Source of the DNA: Synaphobranchus kaupii
Taxonomy: Eukaryota > Chordata > Actinopteri > Anguilliformes > Synaphobranchidae
Assembly (NCBI GenBank): GCA_029718625.1
Contig: CM056380.1
Coordinates: 44,689,754 to 44,753,753, forward strand
Direction: 5' to 3'
DNA: 64,000 nt
Shown here: positions 9,700-22,959 of the stretch, in pieces
How the letters are laid out: every line of letters begins with the position of its first letter
Position numbering within the stretch: the stretch's first letter is position 1
Position numbers and translations under genes: made by a program
Notes under the pieces: model-generated
Databases searched by the model: none
What the model saw: the letters and a program-made list of their open reading frames with translations, nothing else
Told to the model about the DNA's origin: nothing

Positions 9700-11280
9700 T
9701 GAAGAAAACTGTACACTTTTGTTGGTGCCATCAATGATTTGAAGGTCTTAACGATTTGTCACCTGAATATAGCCCAACCATGTAAAGGAATGGTGCACTC
9801 TCATAGCTGTAATGTTACATTTAGTGCAGATTATTTAAAAATTGTGTTGTGCACAAATTCACAACCATTCAAATGTTTCAAGACATAAAAATGTGTTATT
9901 GACACTGGTATGACTCTGACATTACTGTTCTGGGCATGTTGACAGGGCATATCTTTCTTTTTAAAAATATATTTTAGGGGAGAAACATGAAATGGGAGAG
10001 ACATGAAACAAAGGGAGGCGGGGAGTGTAAAACAACACATGATAAATAAATTTTTTAAAACCCTGACATTTATGAAGAAGCATTTCTGCCGTGACGTACT
10101 AACAGTCAACGGTCATCTAGAAGTAATACTCTACTCTCATGCTAACTGAAATATAACTATCAAGACCATTGACAGCAGTCTGACTCAACAAGCCCAGGCA
10201 TGCAAGTGTGGTGTCACCTGGTTTCAGAACGCTGAGAAACATGACACCAAGACTGAGGCGCAATGCATTCTCACCTAAACGGGTCAGGCAATCACAGAAT
10301 ATATCATAACATACCTTTTTTTTTTGTACATCCAGGCTGATTTGCTTAGTACAGGTCTTGACTGGTTTCCCATTATTTATATACAATTCTGAACGGTGTC
10401 AGCTCAGATTGGTTCTGGCCTACTTATAAGTGAGCTGTGGTTTGGGGTTGAGAAGCTTCATAAATACATTGATTTGAATCGTATAGATTGGAGCATTTAA
10501 ACAGGAGATCAGTGTGATATGAAGCCTGTTTTGAGTGGGACAACTTTAGGATTGAACTCTAAACAAAGCCTAGGCAGTCATCTAAACCTGGACACCAGCA
10601 TTCAGAGAGATGTCGTGTGTTACAATTCTGGTTGTAGGTAGCCTATAATGCTACCAAAAAAAGTTTATTGTTTAGGGTCATGAAACTGGCTTTTACCTGC
10701 CTGGTTCCATCTCTATGGCAGAAAATCAACACAGAGCATCATGTACTGAATGAAATCTGCCCAACATCTCACAATGTCTCCCAAACTGGAATCCTTGAGA
10801 TATTCAAAAAGGAAATTAATGTACAACATAATTTATAAGTAAATTCATGTTAATATAGTTAATTTGGTGAAGGCAGTGAAACAATCAAACCATAAACATC
10901 GAGAGACTTCAAAGGTTAGGCAATGTTATACCGGCAGACATTGTGGATTGCTGTGGATTTTATTAATCTAATTTTATTAACCTTATATAAAGCCTATTAA
11001 TGAGAAGCATTACCAGCGACTTTCAATGGGTGGCGCCAGAGTACTGCTAAATAAGCTCCATGACCCACTTTCAGTCAGTCAAATTATGACACAGCTCAAG
11101 TAATTTTTTTAAACTATTTATCAAAGTTGTTGCCAATATTTAAGGAGAGGTTGTGTTGCATTAGTTTTAATCTGCTGTTTGTTCAGTCGGATAGTGTCAT
11201 GAGGCTGGTTTGAGGTGTATCTGACTGCAGTTGAGACTGCATGAAGTCAGCTTGGGTCTATGAATAGTTACAGTACAGCA
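9700..11280. other. No gene seen
   Basis: AT-rich single-copy-looking DNA upstream of the TRIM promoter. Short frames on both strands lack domains, codon bias or splice context. Nothing else recognised. Confidence 0.5.
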
Positions 11281-11282
11281 GA

Positions 11283-11585
11283 ATGCTGCCTCCCTCTCTT
11301 TCTCAATCTCTCTGTCTGTTTCCATCTATCCCTCTCAGTCTCTCTGCCCCCTTTCTCAATTTCCCTCTCTCTCTCTGTCTCTCTCTCTCTCTCTGCTCCC
11401 CTCTCAACCCCTCTATGTCTCTCAATTTTTCAATTTCAAAGGCTTTGACATTACACTGTGCTGCTGAGGCAAGGGTAACTAATAACTACAGAAAACAGAA
11501 CAATTACATAACCAAAATAATCTGTTGGAGAAGAGTAATATATACCCCCCCCCCTCTCTCTCTCTATCTCTCTTTCTCTCAATCT
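11283..11585. repeat. CT-rich low-complexity tracts
   Basis: Imperfect CT/CTCTGT tracts at about 11293-11430 and C8 followed by (CT)n at about 11546-11585. The Leu/Ser-rich plus-strand frames here are artefacts of the repeat. Confidence 0.85.
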
Positions 11586-11589
11586 CACC

Positions 11590-12230
11590 ATTCCCCCCTA
11601 AAACATAAATGGGTAGCAGATAATAACCTTGGTGTGAAACCTAATCTGCCCAGTGTCAGGGTGCTGCCTAATGGGGTCTCATGTCACATGACTAGTGATG
11701 GCATCTGTGCCCTGAAACACCCTGAAGGCGGGGTCGGGGGAGGGGTGAAGGGGACTGGGATGGGTAGGGAATTTTGTCACGAGACCTTTTCCAGAGCTGC
11801 AGATAATTAAGTTGAAAGGTAAGTAAGTCCCTTTATTTTAACGGCGGGTGATGGATTGATTTTCAGTTCCAGCTCCTGAAACATTGATGAGTGTTTAGAA
11901 TCGGTGGAGCTCGACAGCTTGAAATTGAAAAACTGCCCAGAGGGGCCAGGTGGCAGTGCTGCACCTACCATCCATCTGTGCTCCGGGCCAAAACGCGGCC
12001 GATCGCGCTGAACGCCGTCGGCAGGATGCGCCTCAACCTTATCACGGTCATGTGACACGATGTTGCGGTGTTAAGCGTAACAGTGGTCTCCCACCAAAGT
12101 TTTGTCTATTACTCATTTGTCTCCTCTTGATGAGGTCAGTTGGCAGTTTGGGGAGTTTTTAGAGGGGCCTCCCTTGGCCCATGTGATGTCTCAGTGTAAG
12201 AGCTGCACTGGAACACCTTTGGATCTTGCA
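11590..12230. other. No gene seen
   Basis: Mixed-composition DNA with a G-rich stretch at 11725-11770. No motif-bearing frame. Confidence 0.45.
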
Positions 12231-12231
12231 A

Positions 12232-12540
12232 GGTAGCTCAGAGCAGAGGGGTGTGGTTCTCTGGATCCTGACAGGCTGTTCAGAGCAGAGGGGTGTGGCT
12301 CTCTGGATCTTGACTGGCTGTTCAGAGCAGATGGGTGTGGCTCTCTGGATCCTGACTGGCTGTTCAGAGCAGAGGGGTGTGGCTCTCTGGATCCTGACTG
12401 GCTGTTCAGAGCAGAGGGGTGTGGCTCTCTGGATCTTGACTGGCTGTTCAGAGCAGAGGGGTGTGGCTCTCTGGATCCTGACTGGCTGTTCAGAGCAGAG
12501 GGGTGTGGCTCTCTGGATCCTGACTGGCTGTTCAGAGCAA
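12232..12540 (+). repeat. 42-bp minisatellite, about 7 copies
   Basis: The unit GGCTGTTCAGAGCAGAGGGG plus TGTGGCTCTCTGGATCCTGACT repeats head to tail with few changes. The period is 14 codons, so the plus strand stays open (…CSEQRGVALWILTG…), but there is no sign of a real protein. Confidence 0.95.
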
Positions 12541-12544
12541 TCTA

Positions 12545-13105
12545 TATTGGCACCTCTTGTATAAGATCCTCAAATGCATTATTCTCATGTTTCCTGTCAT
12601 CCTCAAATGTGTTTTTTCTCATGTTTCCTGTAATGCCCCTTGTCATTTAAAGCATTTTGCTTTCTTTAGGTGACAGGTATGGCCAGTTGGGTGAGGAATA
12701 TATATATATATTTTTAATTAATAAAAGATTTTACATTTTTATTAGCATGCTGACCTTGAAAGGGTATGGCCTGGCTTTGGTAATTTTAGCGATTTCTTCA
12801 AAATGTCTCTGACCTTCTCTACACTCCATAACATAGACCACACACAGCTCTAGACTCTATTACACAGACTGAACACAGCTCTAGACCCTATTACACAAAC
12901 AAAACGCAGGTCTAGACTTGGCTTGTAAAGAGATGATTTGTGGCCCTGCGTTCGGCAGTGAGAGTGGGGACCTGATGTTGAATCTTGCTGGGAGGGACGA
13001 GGTGCATGTTATAGCCGCCCGGGCCCCACAAAGCTCATTAATCAACTCTCATAGGGTCAGGCACACATTTCATCCCAAATGATTTATGTGAAATTTATGG
13101 AGTCA
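12545..13105. other. No gene seen; short duplications
   Basis: Holds a (TA)n tract near 12700 and a short imperfect duplication (ACACAGCTCTAGAC…) at about 12840-12915. No coding signal. Confidence 0.45.
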
Positions 13106-13106
13106 T

Positions 13107-13620
<514 letters not shown>

Positions 13621-13740
13621 TAGCGTTTGTCCGTCTGTTGGCTGAGAGAGACATGTGCCTCGTGTGCTGGGGTTGTAACATTAATGACTCCTTGTGAATA
13701 AATGAATGGCCTCCGTAATGAAACCACGTGACAGCGGCGT

Positions 13741-13960
13741 CTGAGGGAGGGTAACGCTGAGCGAGGGTAACGCTGAGCGAGGGTAACTCTTAGCGAGGGT
13801 AACGCTGAGCGAGGTTAACTCTTAGCGAGTGTAACGCTGAGCGAGGGTAATGCTGAGGGAGGGAAACGCTGAGCGAGGGTAACTCTTAGCAAGGGTAACG
13901 CTGAGTGAGGGTAACTCTTAGTGAGGGTAACGCTGAGCGAGGTTAACTCTTAGCGAGTGT
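13741..13960 (+). repeat. 16-bp minisatellite
   Basis: Repeats of GCGAGGGTAACGCTGA with a second variant, GCGAGGGTAACTCTTA; about 13 copies, with the variants interspersed. Confidence 0.92.
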
Positions 13961-14394
13961 GATTGATGTGTGGGTGTATGTGTGGGGGAACTTAATTGAC
14001 TTTTAAAAAAGAAAAAAAGGAAGTGTGTTAGGGGGCAGTGTGAATACCTGTCACCAGATTTTAGGTTTTGTTCGTCTGGAGAAGCGACTTGGCACCGCAT
14101 TCCACTCCCCTAAGTCCCAAAGCAGAACATTGCTGCCACTTGACCTAATAAGATGTGATAAGATTCACATCCTTTCTGTTTGAATATCTGAAAACCCCCC
14201 AGCTCATATCCACACACACGGAACTGGGTGTTGAGTGGCTGATGATTCTCTCAGATTGCTGTGCAGCAAAGTGTTTCCTTGATAGCTAGGAGCCGGAATG
14301 GCAGCTTAAAGCATGTCTCATCACACAGTTTCCCCATACGAGTGCTTCTCTTAGGAGACTGCAAGTACAGTTACAGTTGTGAGACTTGTGCCGT

Positions 14395-14560
14395 GTCCAA
14401 AATCGCTCCCTATTCACTATATAGTGCACTATTTAGGGTATCAGCCATTTTGTAGAGTGTCCGAATTCAAAATGTCAAATTTGACACCCTATATAGTGCA
14501 CTCAATATCCCCCACAATGCACCACAAAACGTAGGGTACAAACAATGTACACTACATTAC
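14395..14560. repeat. Dispersed repeat with internal inverted motif TATAGTGCACT
   Basis: The segment from TCCAAAATCGCTCCCTATTC to CCCACAATGCACC resembles a common fish non-autonomous DNA element. TATATAGTGCACT occurs twice. The ends and target duplication were not resolved. Confidence 0.45.
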
Positions 14561-14589
14561 CGGAGACATTTTTTTTGTCAAGATGGCGA

Positions 14590-15365
14590 CGGCTGAGCCT
14601 GCGCTGGTCCACAAATGTAATAAATGGAAGTTTAATCTTGTAGCCTATATTTAAATCAGTTTAGTCGGCTTTATAATCGATATATAAATAAACGCGATCA
14701 ATTAAATATATTACAAAGTGTTAACTATTTTTTTAATTTAACAATTATTACTATGTTTAATGGAAAATGCAACTTAATTAGCTAGCTAGCTACCTAACTT
14801 ACCTATCTACCTACAACGAAACAAACAAAACCCTTTTTCAAAATAAAAAGACTGTAACAATTTAACCTAAAGGTCTTAATTAAGGTCTTTTTTTTAGTTA
14901 AATGATGCCAAATGTTTCCTTATACTGTCCTCATTAGTGCAATGTGCTGATGGCTGTAAGTTTTGAACAAATTGACCTTACGCACCACACACATATACAC
15001 ACAGTATAATTTGTATCAGTGCACTGTGTTTCAAGTACCATTGATTGGTGGTCTTTAGCCATATACATTTTTTTTCTTAGAAGTGTGGCAATCATCTGTA
15101 CCTTTTGTATTACATTTGCTTGTTTGAATTATGTACTGCTAATGTTCTCTTTACCAATGTGGCAAATAAAAGCCACAAATGATAGTAGCCATAAAACAAG
15201 AGCATGATTAATAATAGCAATTAAAACCGACTGGGCGGAGACGGGGCCTGCTTTCGTAGATGAAGGCTGCCCATTAATTTGTGGTTTTGTGAAGCATCAC
15301 CGTGTCCTGTCTGTGGGCGGGGTAACTGGTCACCCGCAGAGCCCTTATTCCGCACACAGCGTCAC
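14590..15365. other. No gene seen; AT-rich
   Basis: AT-rich DNA with an AGCTAGCTAGCT tract at about 14780-14795. No coding signal. Confidence 0.45.
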
Positions 15366-15369
15366 TCCA

Positions 15370-15690
15370 TCCTGGGCTCCCTTTTCTCGGGTTTTTTATT
15401 TTTAGTTCAATCCTCTCCTGTCTTGCTGTCTTCTCTCTCCGCTGTCTACTCCTCCTGTCCCCATCCCATTCCCTTTTTTCATCTCCTCTCCCTTCTCTCC
15501 TCTCTGTCGCCATCCTCTCTCTGTCCTCTTCTTGCCTGCCCCCCCCCCCCCCCCCCATATTTATTCAGCTCTTCGAGCTCTCTGTACCCTCCTGTCTCTT
15601 CTCTCCTGCCCCCTCTCTCATCCTCCCTTCTCCTCTACACGTTCACCTCTTGGCTCTCATCTTCCTCTACCCTGTCCATCCCTCGCTGGC
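15370..15690. repeat. CT-rich tract with poly-C
   Basis: Imperfect pyrimidine tract with a run of about 18 C at 15539-15556. The 145-codon plus-strand frame and the Arg/Glu-rich antisense frame over it are compositional artefacts. Confidence 0.85.
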
Positions 15691-15699
15691 ACCGTTCCG

Positions 15700-18460
15700 C
15701 CGTGAAGCCCAAGTGATTACGAGAATCCGTGTGAGAATACAGTGTGAGAGTTTTGGCCTGGAATTTGCAGCCCACAGACCAATCTGTAGTCGAGCACCAA
15801 TCTGATTTACTGCAGAAAAGTTAACTGGCCTTTGAAACGTCAGTCCAGCCGGTTCGGCCTGAAGCAGGCTATACTGTGGGAGGCCACTGTCTTAGCCCAC
15901 CTTCACAGAGATGCCACGGGGTTGCATGTGATCTGGAATATCAGTGAGCCATGACACACACAGTCTGTAGTCAGGAATATCGACTCATGATACACACCTG
16001 TCAACCCGTATGGTTTCCCATTTACATTATTTTTTCAAAGAGTCTTACAACTTAAATATAACAATGAAATAAAGGAAATTTAGTTTGATATGGTCTAGCA
16101 AAATTGTGATAAATTAGCCCCAACAGTAAACTGGAGCTATAAATACACAATTTTGTGCAAATAAATTGTTTTGCATGCAAGTACTATTGATCTGTTATCT
16201 AAACTAATGCTAGTTCACAAGCTAGTTAGCAAGCAGCTATCTACCCAATTATTTTAGCTGTAGCTAGTTAGCTTGCTAGCTAATGTTATTACATGAGCTA
16301 AAGTCCGTATGGCTTTTTGATGCTTTATATGGGCTTAAAGCTTTAAAATACAGCCAGCTGTCTCAACATCTATGCATGATGCAGTGCGTAATCTGAAATG
16401 TTAGTTAATTACATCGCAGCATTTAAGCAATAATATCAACGAGTTGAGTTTTAGTGTATAATCAAGATTATTAGTAACCATGGGTAACACGTTTCCAATA
16501 AGGTTCCATTAGCTCACATGAGGTGTGTGGAATTATCTGTGAAATCTTCCTCTAGCCTGAGGACCGCATGTAGCTACAGAAATAGATGACATCAGGTGTG
16601 CTTTTACCAAGAGCGGGAAAGGACTGATTTGCACCTTGAGCTGAGTGGTCAAAACCCAGACAGACAGATCCTGCAAAGATGGGATCTGTCTGTCAGTGTG
16701 ATTGTATTTTCAGAAGCGTTTCTGTTTTTCTCAGTACATCGCTTTGTTTTTTTGTATTTGAGGTCTCTCTCTTTCTCCAACAGTATGATGATAGCAGGGG
16801 AACTGTGCAGGGAGAGAGGCTTAGTTTCTTTTGCCTTTAGGAGGCATAGAAAAACACCCACTGCCAGCTGAAGTGCAGGAAACACTCAAAGACCAATGTA
16901 AGGATGTCAGGTGGAGGTTGCATGGATGTTGGAAAGGACTTTGGTTTACATTTCCTTTAGCCCCCTTCACTCTGATTAAAAAAACACTTCACATCCTCTG
17001 CTGATGCTGGAACATTACACCTCCTCCAATCTCTCCTCTCTCTCACTCTCCTTCTCTCTTTTCCTCTGTCTCTCTCTCTTTCTCATCCATATGAATATAT
17101 TCATGATTCAGCCCCATGGCAATCAAGTGAAGGTGCTAGAAACCAGCCTCCCCTGTCCCATGCATACCCGGCGCAGGAGAACACCAATTAAGACACATCC
17201 ACATATGTTCCTTCTCTTCAATCTTATTCGTCCTGGCAGACGAGTTTGCAGGTGCCATATTTCTGTCTGGAGAAGTATTGAGATATTGATCTGGTTCTGA
17301 GAATGTGGCATAAAGTGTCAGTGATTAATGCATGTAGCCACATTACACTTTGTCTCTATAATCTCCATTGGGACTGTCCTGCTGAAATTAAAGAAACCAG
17401 CACTTGAGTCATAAAGGATGTTTTTTCCCACCCGGTAATAGAACCCAGCTCACTGTGTGTCTCATAAATTCAAATGATATATAGACATCAGACATGCAGG
17501 CATGGAAGGACTTCTCTAATGGATAAATAACTATTCCCGCCCCCGCCCCCACCCCTCCAAAAAAGAACATTTTAATATTAGACCCGACTGAACAGCACAG
17601 TCATGATTAAAGTAAGGTTATGAATGATTCATTTTGAAATATGAAGTCATATTTTATTGAAAGCAGTAAGTTTGGCCCTGCTTTGCTGTGGCAGAGAAAT
17701 TTACATTTAAAGACAAGCCCTAAACTTTCTTTTAAGGAATACCTGGAAGCTCTCAAGTAAGAAAATGAGGGATAAATGGATTACCCAGATATGAATCAGA
17801 TAACACTGATTACTGCACTACTACTGCATTAACACCTGTAGATTTTATTTGTTCCGAGACAGGAGAGTTCGGGGGAACTTCAGTGGTACAGGCAAATGTG
17901 CAGAGATTGTGATGCTTTTCCAGTAACACCAGAACCAAGTGGACATCAGTTTTGCTTATGAATTTGAAATTTAGAAAATAAACATCTCAATTTTTGACAT
18001 TAATACATGAATAGGCTTGTTCTTTGTGCACTGTCAATGTTTCACTGATCAAGCGTATTCAAAACACCATGCAACTAAAATTGGGCAATTAATGTAATGT
18101 AATGTGATCAAAAAAGTAGCTTTCATTTCCCAAAAAAGTTGCCTTTTTTCCTACGCAGTTTTGCAACTTTTATCAAAGCCTTCCCCTCTGGTAGCTGAGC
18201 TGGTTAGAGGTTTATGACAAAAAGATGAAATTAGTTTCAAACTAATTTCTTTTTGCTTCATCCCACCATCAAATGTCAAAATGAACTTCTCATCTTGAAG
18301 TTCTGAGATAACTTGACTTCTGAGACTGAGCTTAATTTGAAAGGGCAGGCATTTGATGTGCTGAAAAGTCAGTTTATTTTAGTGCAACACAAATACACAC
18401 AAACGGAAAAACACACAAACGCACATGGAGACGTTTTTCTGGCTCTCTCAATACTCTGCG
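15700..18460. other. No gene seen
   Basis: Non-coding-looking DNA with a GCTAGTTAGC-rich stretch (about 16210-16285), a CT tract (about 17030-17085) and a C-rich stretch (17538-17556). Frames of 60-98 codons on both strands lack recognisable domains. Confidence 0.45.
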
Positions 18461-18630
18461 CCTGATTTACTAAGACCTTTAGTGTGTGCAAAACCTTTTA
18501 GCACACACAAAATTAATAACACAACCAATGATTGGTGCAAAACAAATACCATGACCAATCATTGGTCATGTTATTTGTTTTGCATGTGCTAATAGGTTTC
18601 GCAAAATGCTAAATGGCTTAGTAAATCAGG
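18461..18630. mobile_element. 170-bp palindromic MITE
   Basis: It begins CCTGATTTACTAAG and ends with the exact inverse CTTAGTAAATCAGG. The arms pair over most of their length around the centre ATGACCAATCATTGGTCAT. No coding capacity. The target duplication is unclear, so the superfamily is not assigned. Confidence 0.8.
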
Positions 18631-18796
18631 TCCTCTGTGTCTTGGTTTTTCTCTCTCCCCATTTTCTTCCCAATTTGCAATGCCCCATTACGACTTTAGG
18701 TGCTAATGGTAGGGACAGCTACTACACCAGAGGACAACAGGTCCATGCTGATTACAGGCTCCTGAGTGACCAGAAGGGTCCCTGTTGTGTGATGAG

Positions 18797-18935
18797 GGAA
18801 TAAAATAGAATAGAATAACTTTTATTTTCCCACTTGGGAACTTCAGTTGTAGCCCCAGCAACAACAAAAAGACATAGACAGTGGGGCAGACCCACAACAC
18901 ACAAACAAACATATCAAATAAAGACATTCAATAGA
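18797..18935. repeat. Possible LINE 3'-end-like repeat
   Basis: AATAGAATAGAATAACTTTT followed by a stretch with TTTTCCCACTTGGGAAC resembles a common fish retroelement end. Low certainty; family not assigned. Confidence 0.3.
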
Positions 18936-19560
18936 ATCATTGCATTAATCAAGTGAATTAAAGTGGAATACAGCCATGCTGCCATGATTAAAAATAGCCC
19001 CCGCTGTCCTGAGATGTCCAGTGGTAAGCGATACCAATGTTCATTGGGTGACATTAGGACCAATTATGTGTCACTCTGCTGGACTCTTGGCTAAGACTAA
19101 TGTGGGCACTGGCACAATCCTGAATCAATGCACCATTTGAAAGCCCCAATAATACAATGTGGAAGTTAGTGAATATTGGATACGAATGCATAAAAAATTA
19201 GCTACATATTTGAACATCGATGTAGATGTGCATATTTTTCTCAATACATCACTGCGTTTGTGAGGGCTCTCGCTCTCGAATGATAATAATCACACTGTGC
19301 CTCTGTTAGGACACAGGAGCAAGCTTGCTTCTTACAAAAAGAAAGGAGTAGATTTGCATTTAGATTAAACGGGTAACATTCCCTTCATAAACATTCTTTC
19401 CCAGTCATTCTTACATGTACACCTATTTAATCCGTACTGATTCTGGCTCAGCATTCTTCCTGTGCCAAGGCACATAGAATTAGAATCCTCTTTGACAGAT
19501 TGGTTGCTAAACAAGGCATCAGGTATGTGACTCATCTTAGCTCCTGTTTGCAACTGTTTG
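18936..19560. other. No gene seen
   Basis: Mixed-composition DNA with no coding or repeat signal recognised. Confidence 0.4.
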
Positions 19561-19561
19561 A

Positions 19562-19805
19562 GATAAGCACCCCCAGCTCCACCCCCTCATAGCTGTAGCT
19601 CCACCCCTAATATCTATAGCTCCACCCCTCACTACCAAGAACTGCAGGTCTGCCTCTCACTGCAGTAGTTCCACCTCTCAAATTTAGATCCACCTCTGAC
19701 TGCTCTAGCTCTACCTCTTGCCACAAGCTCCACCTGTTACTGCCGCGACTCCACGGCTCACAGCTGTAACTACATCTCTCTCACCACTCAAGCTCCATCT
19801 CCCAT
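19562..19805 (+). repeat. Degenerate minisatellite based on AGCTCCACCCCTC
   Basis: About nine diverged copies of a unit of roughly 25-30 bp such as TAGCTCCACCCCTCA. Copies differ strongly, suggesting an old array. Confidence 0.75.
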
Positions 19806-19809
19806 GACT

Positions 19810-21470
19810 CTCCTGGGTATCAAACTAAACTAAGAAAGAAGCACTGCTTGGATCTGTGAATGACAGATGCTCATTGGTAAGACAGGTAGGCAAACACTAG
19901 GGAATAAAATTCTTGGGAAAACAAGATGCCTCTAAAAAATTTTTTACCCACCTGTCAGGGTAAACAGGACTGAAATGTATTCGTTGGATGAGGTGATGAG
20001 TTTTTAACCCCCTACATGGATATGCAAAATTAATAAAGGAATTTCTTTTTAAAAAGGAGAGAAAGTTAGACTGCTCTTGTTTCATATTTTTTGTTTTGCC
20101 AGACAGGTAGAAAGCAGGGAGGGTAACAAATAGAGAAGGATCACAGATCACAAGGTGCCATGGCAAGGGATCGGACCTCCGGCCGCACAGGGGGACTCGC
20201 ATATGTTTCAAGAGTTGGCTGCCTTACAGACTGCGACTCACATCTCGCCAATAGAGGCCAAAGAGTACCTTTGTTTAATTTTCCTTAAATTACAAATTTA
20301 TCAAGAACAAGGACTGCCAACTCACCAGCTAAATTCAAAACAAATGTCCAAACCACAAATTGGCAACATGCTGGCAAGACAGGATAATGCAGTTTTTATT
20401 GCTTTATGTTGTATTTGTCACTCAACAGTGTTAAAAAAATGTCGATGTAAATTTGTGCTGAATAATTGCCAGCCGTAGATTGCTGGGGGCCAACGGGTTA
20501 GTTGTATTTTAACATTTATTTTCCAGCCAGCAGTTAATGCTATTTCCCGTAATGTTATGAGTGCCCATATTGTCATTATTATTATTATGCTATTCTACAA
20601 TTATACGGCATTGTATTTTTACTGTACCATTTAAATAATATTATTAAACATTTGGCACTGTCTCCTAGGAAGAGAAACAACGTTCTGCTTATTCAGTTAC
20701 CTGTGCTTGATGAAAGATATTTTGTACACAGAGAAAAAACAATTTTGTGCCCAAAAAATTTTATATGGAATATTATTAGTATCTCTTATTGTGACTTTTT
20801 CAATAACATTATAGTGCATGGAAAGATTAGCTGAAAGAACCATTTTTTTAAAGGAGGTAATAAGGAAACATTTGAAAGAAAAGGGTACATTCACAACAAG
20901 AGCTGATTTATGAAGTTATGTTTACTTGCATTTGAAAGCTAACACTGCATGGCTGACTTGTTGAAGTAGCCGTAGAAACAATCCTGTCCCATGCTCAATC
21001 AAGGGGTCTGCGTTCTTGCAAGGTGAGTGCGTTTGCCCTATTTTGGATTTGTACACACCCACACATTTTCGTCGGGATATTTTCTTGACCACACACACAG
21101 TACTAATCAGTCATTAAAAATATGATTTGTTTATGACCATTTAATCAAGACCTTGATTTGATGACTTGGGTGTTTAAGTGTTGGCCTAAAACCAAAACCT
21201 GCACCTATATCGACTGGGTATTTCTGGATAAGAATGGGCACCGCTGTTTTGTGAGGTATAGTGGATCACAGATCGTTGGCTGAGGGCTGAAATAAAGTAC
21301 CCTTTTTCACTCAACAGCAGCCTGGAAGCTGCCTCAGCGGGGGTTGAATTTGGACACGTACGGTCGCCCTGAGAAGCAGGACCCAAAGAACAGTTCTGCT
21401 CTGCCGGGCTCAGGATGGCCCAGTCTTTGGGCTCACGGATACAGGTAACTTTCAGGAGCCGCACTCCTTT
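19810..21470. other. No gene seen
   Basis: AT-rich with several 60-107-codon frames on both strands, none with recognisable domains. Confidence 0.45.
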
Positions 21471-21477
21471 GTCACAG

Positions 21478-21617
21478 TCGCTCTTCTGACAGTTCTGGAG
21501 AACCTAAAGTGTGACTCTTCTGACAGTTCTGCAGAACCTAAAGTGTGACTCTTCTGACAGTTCTGCAGAACCTAAAGTGTGACTCTTCTGACAGTTCTGC
21601 AGAACCTAAAGTGTGAC
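21478..21617 (+). repeat. 34-bp tandem repeat, 4 copies
   Basis: The unit CTCTTCTGACAGTTCTGCAG plus AACCTAAAGTGTGA repeats four times with almost no change (one C/G difference in the first copy), suggesting recent expansion. Confidence 0.95.
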
Positions 21618-21620
21618 TTT

Positions 21621-21656
21621 AGAATGTAAAATCCCCAGAGCTGGATTTTACATTCT
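21621..21656. other. Perfect 14-bp hairpin
   Basis: AGAATGTAAAATCC and its exact inverse GGATTTTACATTCT are separated by 8 nt, directly after the 34-bp array. Confidence 0.85.
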
Positions 21657-21944
21657 ATTCTTCAATTTTCACCCCAGAGACATGTCAGGAGTCAGGAGAT
21701 TCCAATGTTTTTTTTTTGTTTTTTTTATTATGTTTAAGGCGTAAAACCCTCACTATGTGAGCCAGAAGGTGGCTTGGGCTAATGACCAAAATCTGAATGT
21801 GTCAGCGGGGAGCATTAATGGAAAAAGGGGGCGAAATGCTAAACAAAAAGCTACACGTTTAGCATTATTTTTCCGTTCCAGTCCTTCGTCATGCCTCCTG
21901 CCTCCTGCCCCCAAACAGGACCCAGATCGCATCGTGCATCTAAT

Positions 21945-22523
21945 GCCGAGCTCACACTACACAACTTTTGCCCCGATTCTGACGTCAAAGGTGAACTCCC
22001 GAAAGATTATGCAGTCCTATGATAATCTTTAAAAAAATCTGCAAGAAATCTTGGTTCCGTTGGCTGGAACGGTCTTTTGATGCGAGATGTCAAAGATGCA
22101 ATTATTTCTGTCGTGAACCAGACTGGACCTCGTCGGGAGAGCCCACGATCATTTCAAACTGGTTTGATTTTGTCGGGAGTCCTGGCTGACCTGCAGTGAC
22201 GCATCGTTCTACTAGAATGTCAACAGCCAATGAACGAGCGCACAACAAACGCAGCGAAAAACGGTTTGAAATGATCCATACTTCCGTAGCCTTGGCAACT
22301 GTGCATGGAAATTCCACCTCTTGATTTAGTCCTGTATAAGTCGTGTAGAAATCGTGTGATGTGCAACCCCGAGTAATTCTCTGTCTTCCTAAAATCGCCT
22401 AGTGCGTGCTGTATCACGCAGAGATTTTTTAAAGACTGCCATTTGACAGTCGTTAGATGTGAGCTGCTCTCCTCGGACGGGATTTTGTAAAGATTTAAAA
22501 GTCGTGTAGTGTGAGCTTGGCTT
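21945..22523. mobile_element. Non-autonomous DNA transposon, about 580 bp
   Basis: The left end GCCGAGCTCACACTACACAA is matched by the right end TCGTGTAGTGTGAGCTTGGC. Further inverted similarity extends inward. No transposase frame. The target duplication is not clear; hAT or Harbinger origin is possible. Confidence 0.7.
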
Positions 22524-22924
22524 TACCTGTCAGATTCAGGGGGCATGCTTCCTCACATGCCGTTTACAGCATGCAGGTAGGGAGAATTAACCCACTCTGA
22601 CCCTTAGTAGAATGGGAAATGCCAAATTGGCCCTGGGGAAACCAAATGCAAGATGCTTGTATGGGAAAACAAGATGAGACAGCGTGTCCACTGACCACTA
22701 GTTGACAGCGTGGATGGAGGACAAGCAATATTTGCAATGACTCTTCCATCGCTTCCCCTCTGATCCTGTCATCTCACCCCCACGGTTTACCCACAATCCT
22801 TATCCTGTACCTGCAAAAATGGCATGTTTTTTATTGGGGGTTTCGGTGGTAGGTAGGTGTAATGGCGATATTTGGAGGGATATGTGGAACCTAGTACATA
22901 CAGGCAGACCTGCCCCAAAGACAC

Positions 22925-22955
22925 AAACACACACACACACACACACACACACAAC
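22925..22955. repeat. (CA)n microsatellite
   Basis: Nearly pure CA repeat. Confidence 0.95.
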
Positions 22956-22959
22956 ACAC

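Noticed and set aside
12226..12564. Frame with CSEQRGVALWILTG repeats
   Set aside because: A 42-bp minisatellite is divisible by three, so openness is expected by chance.
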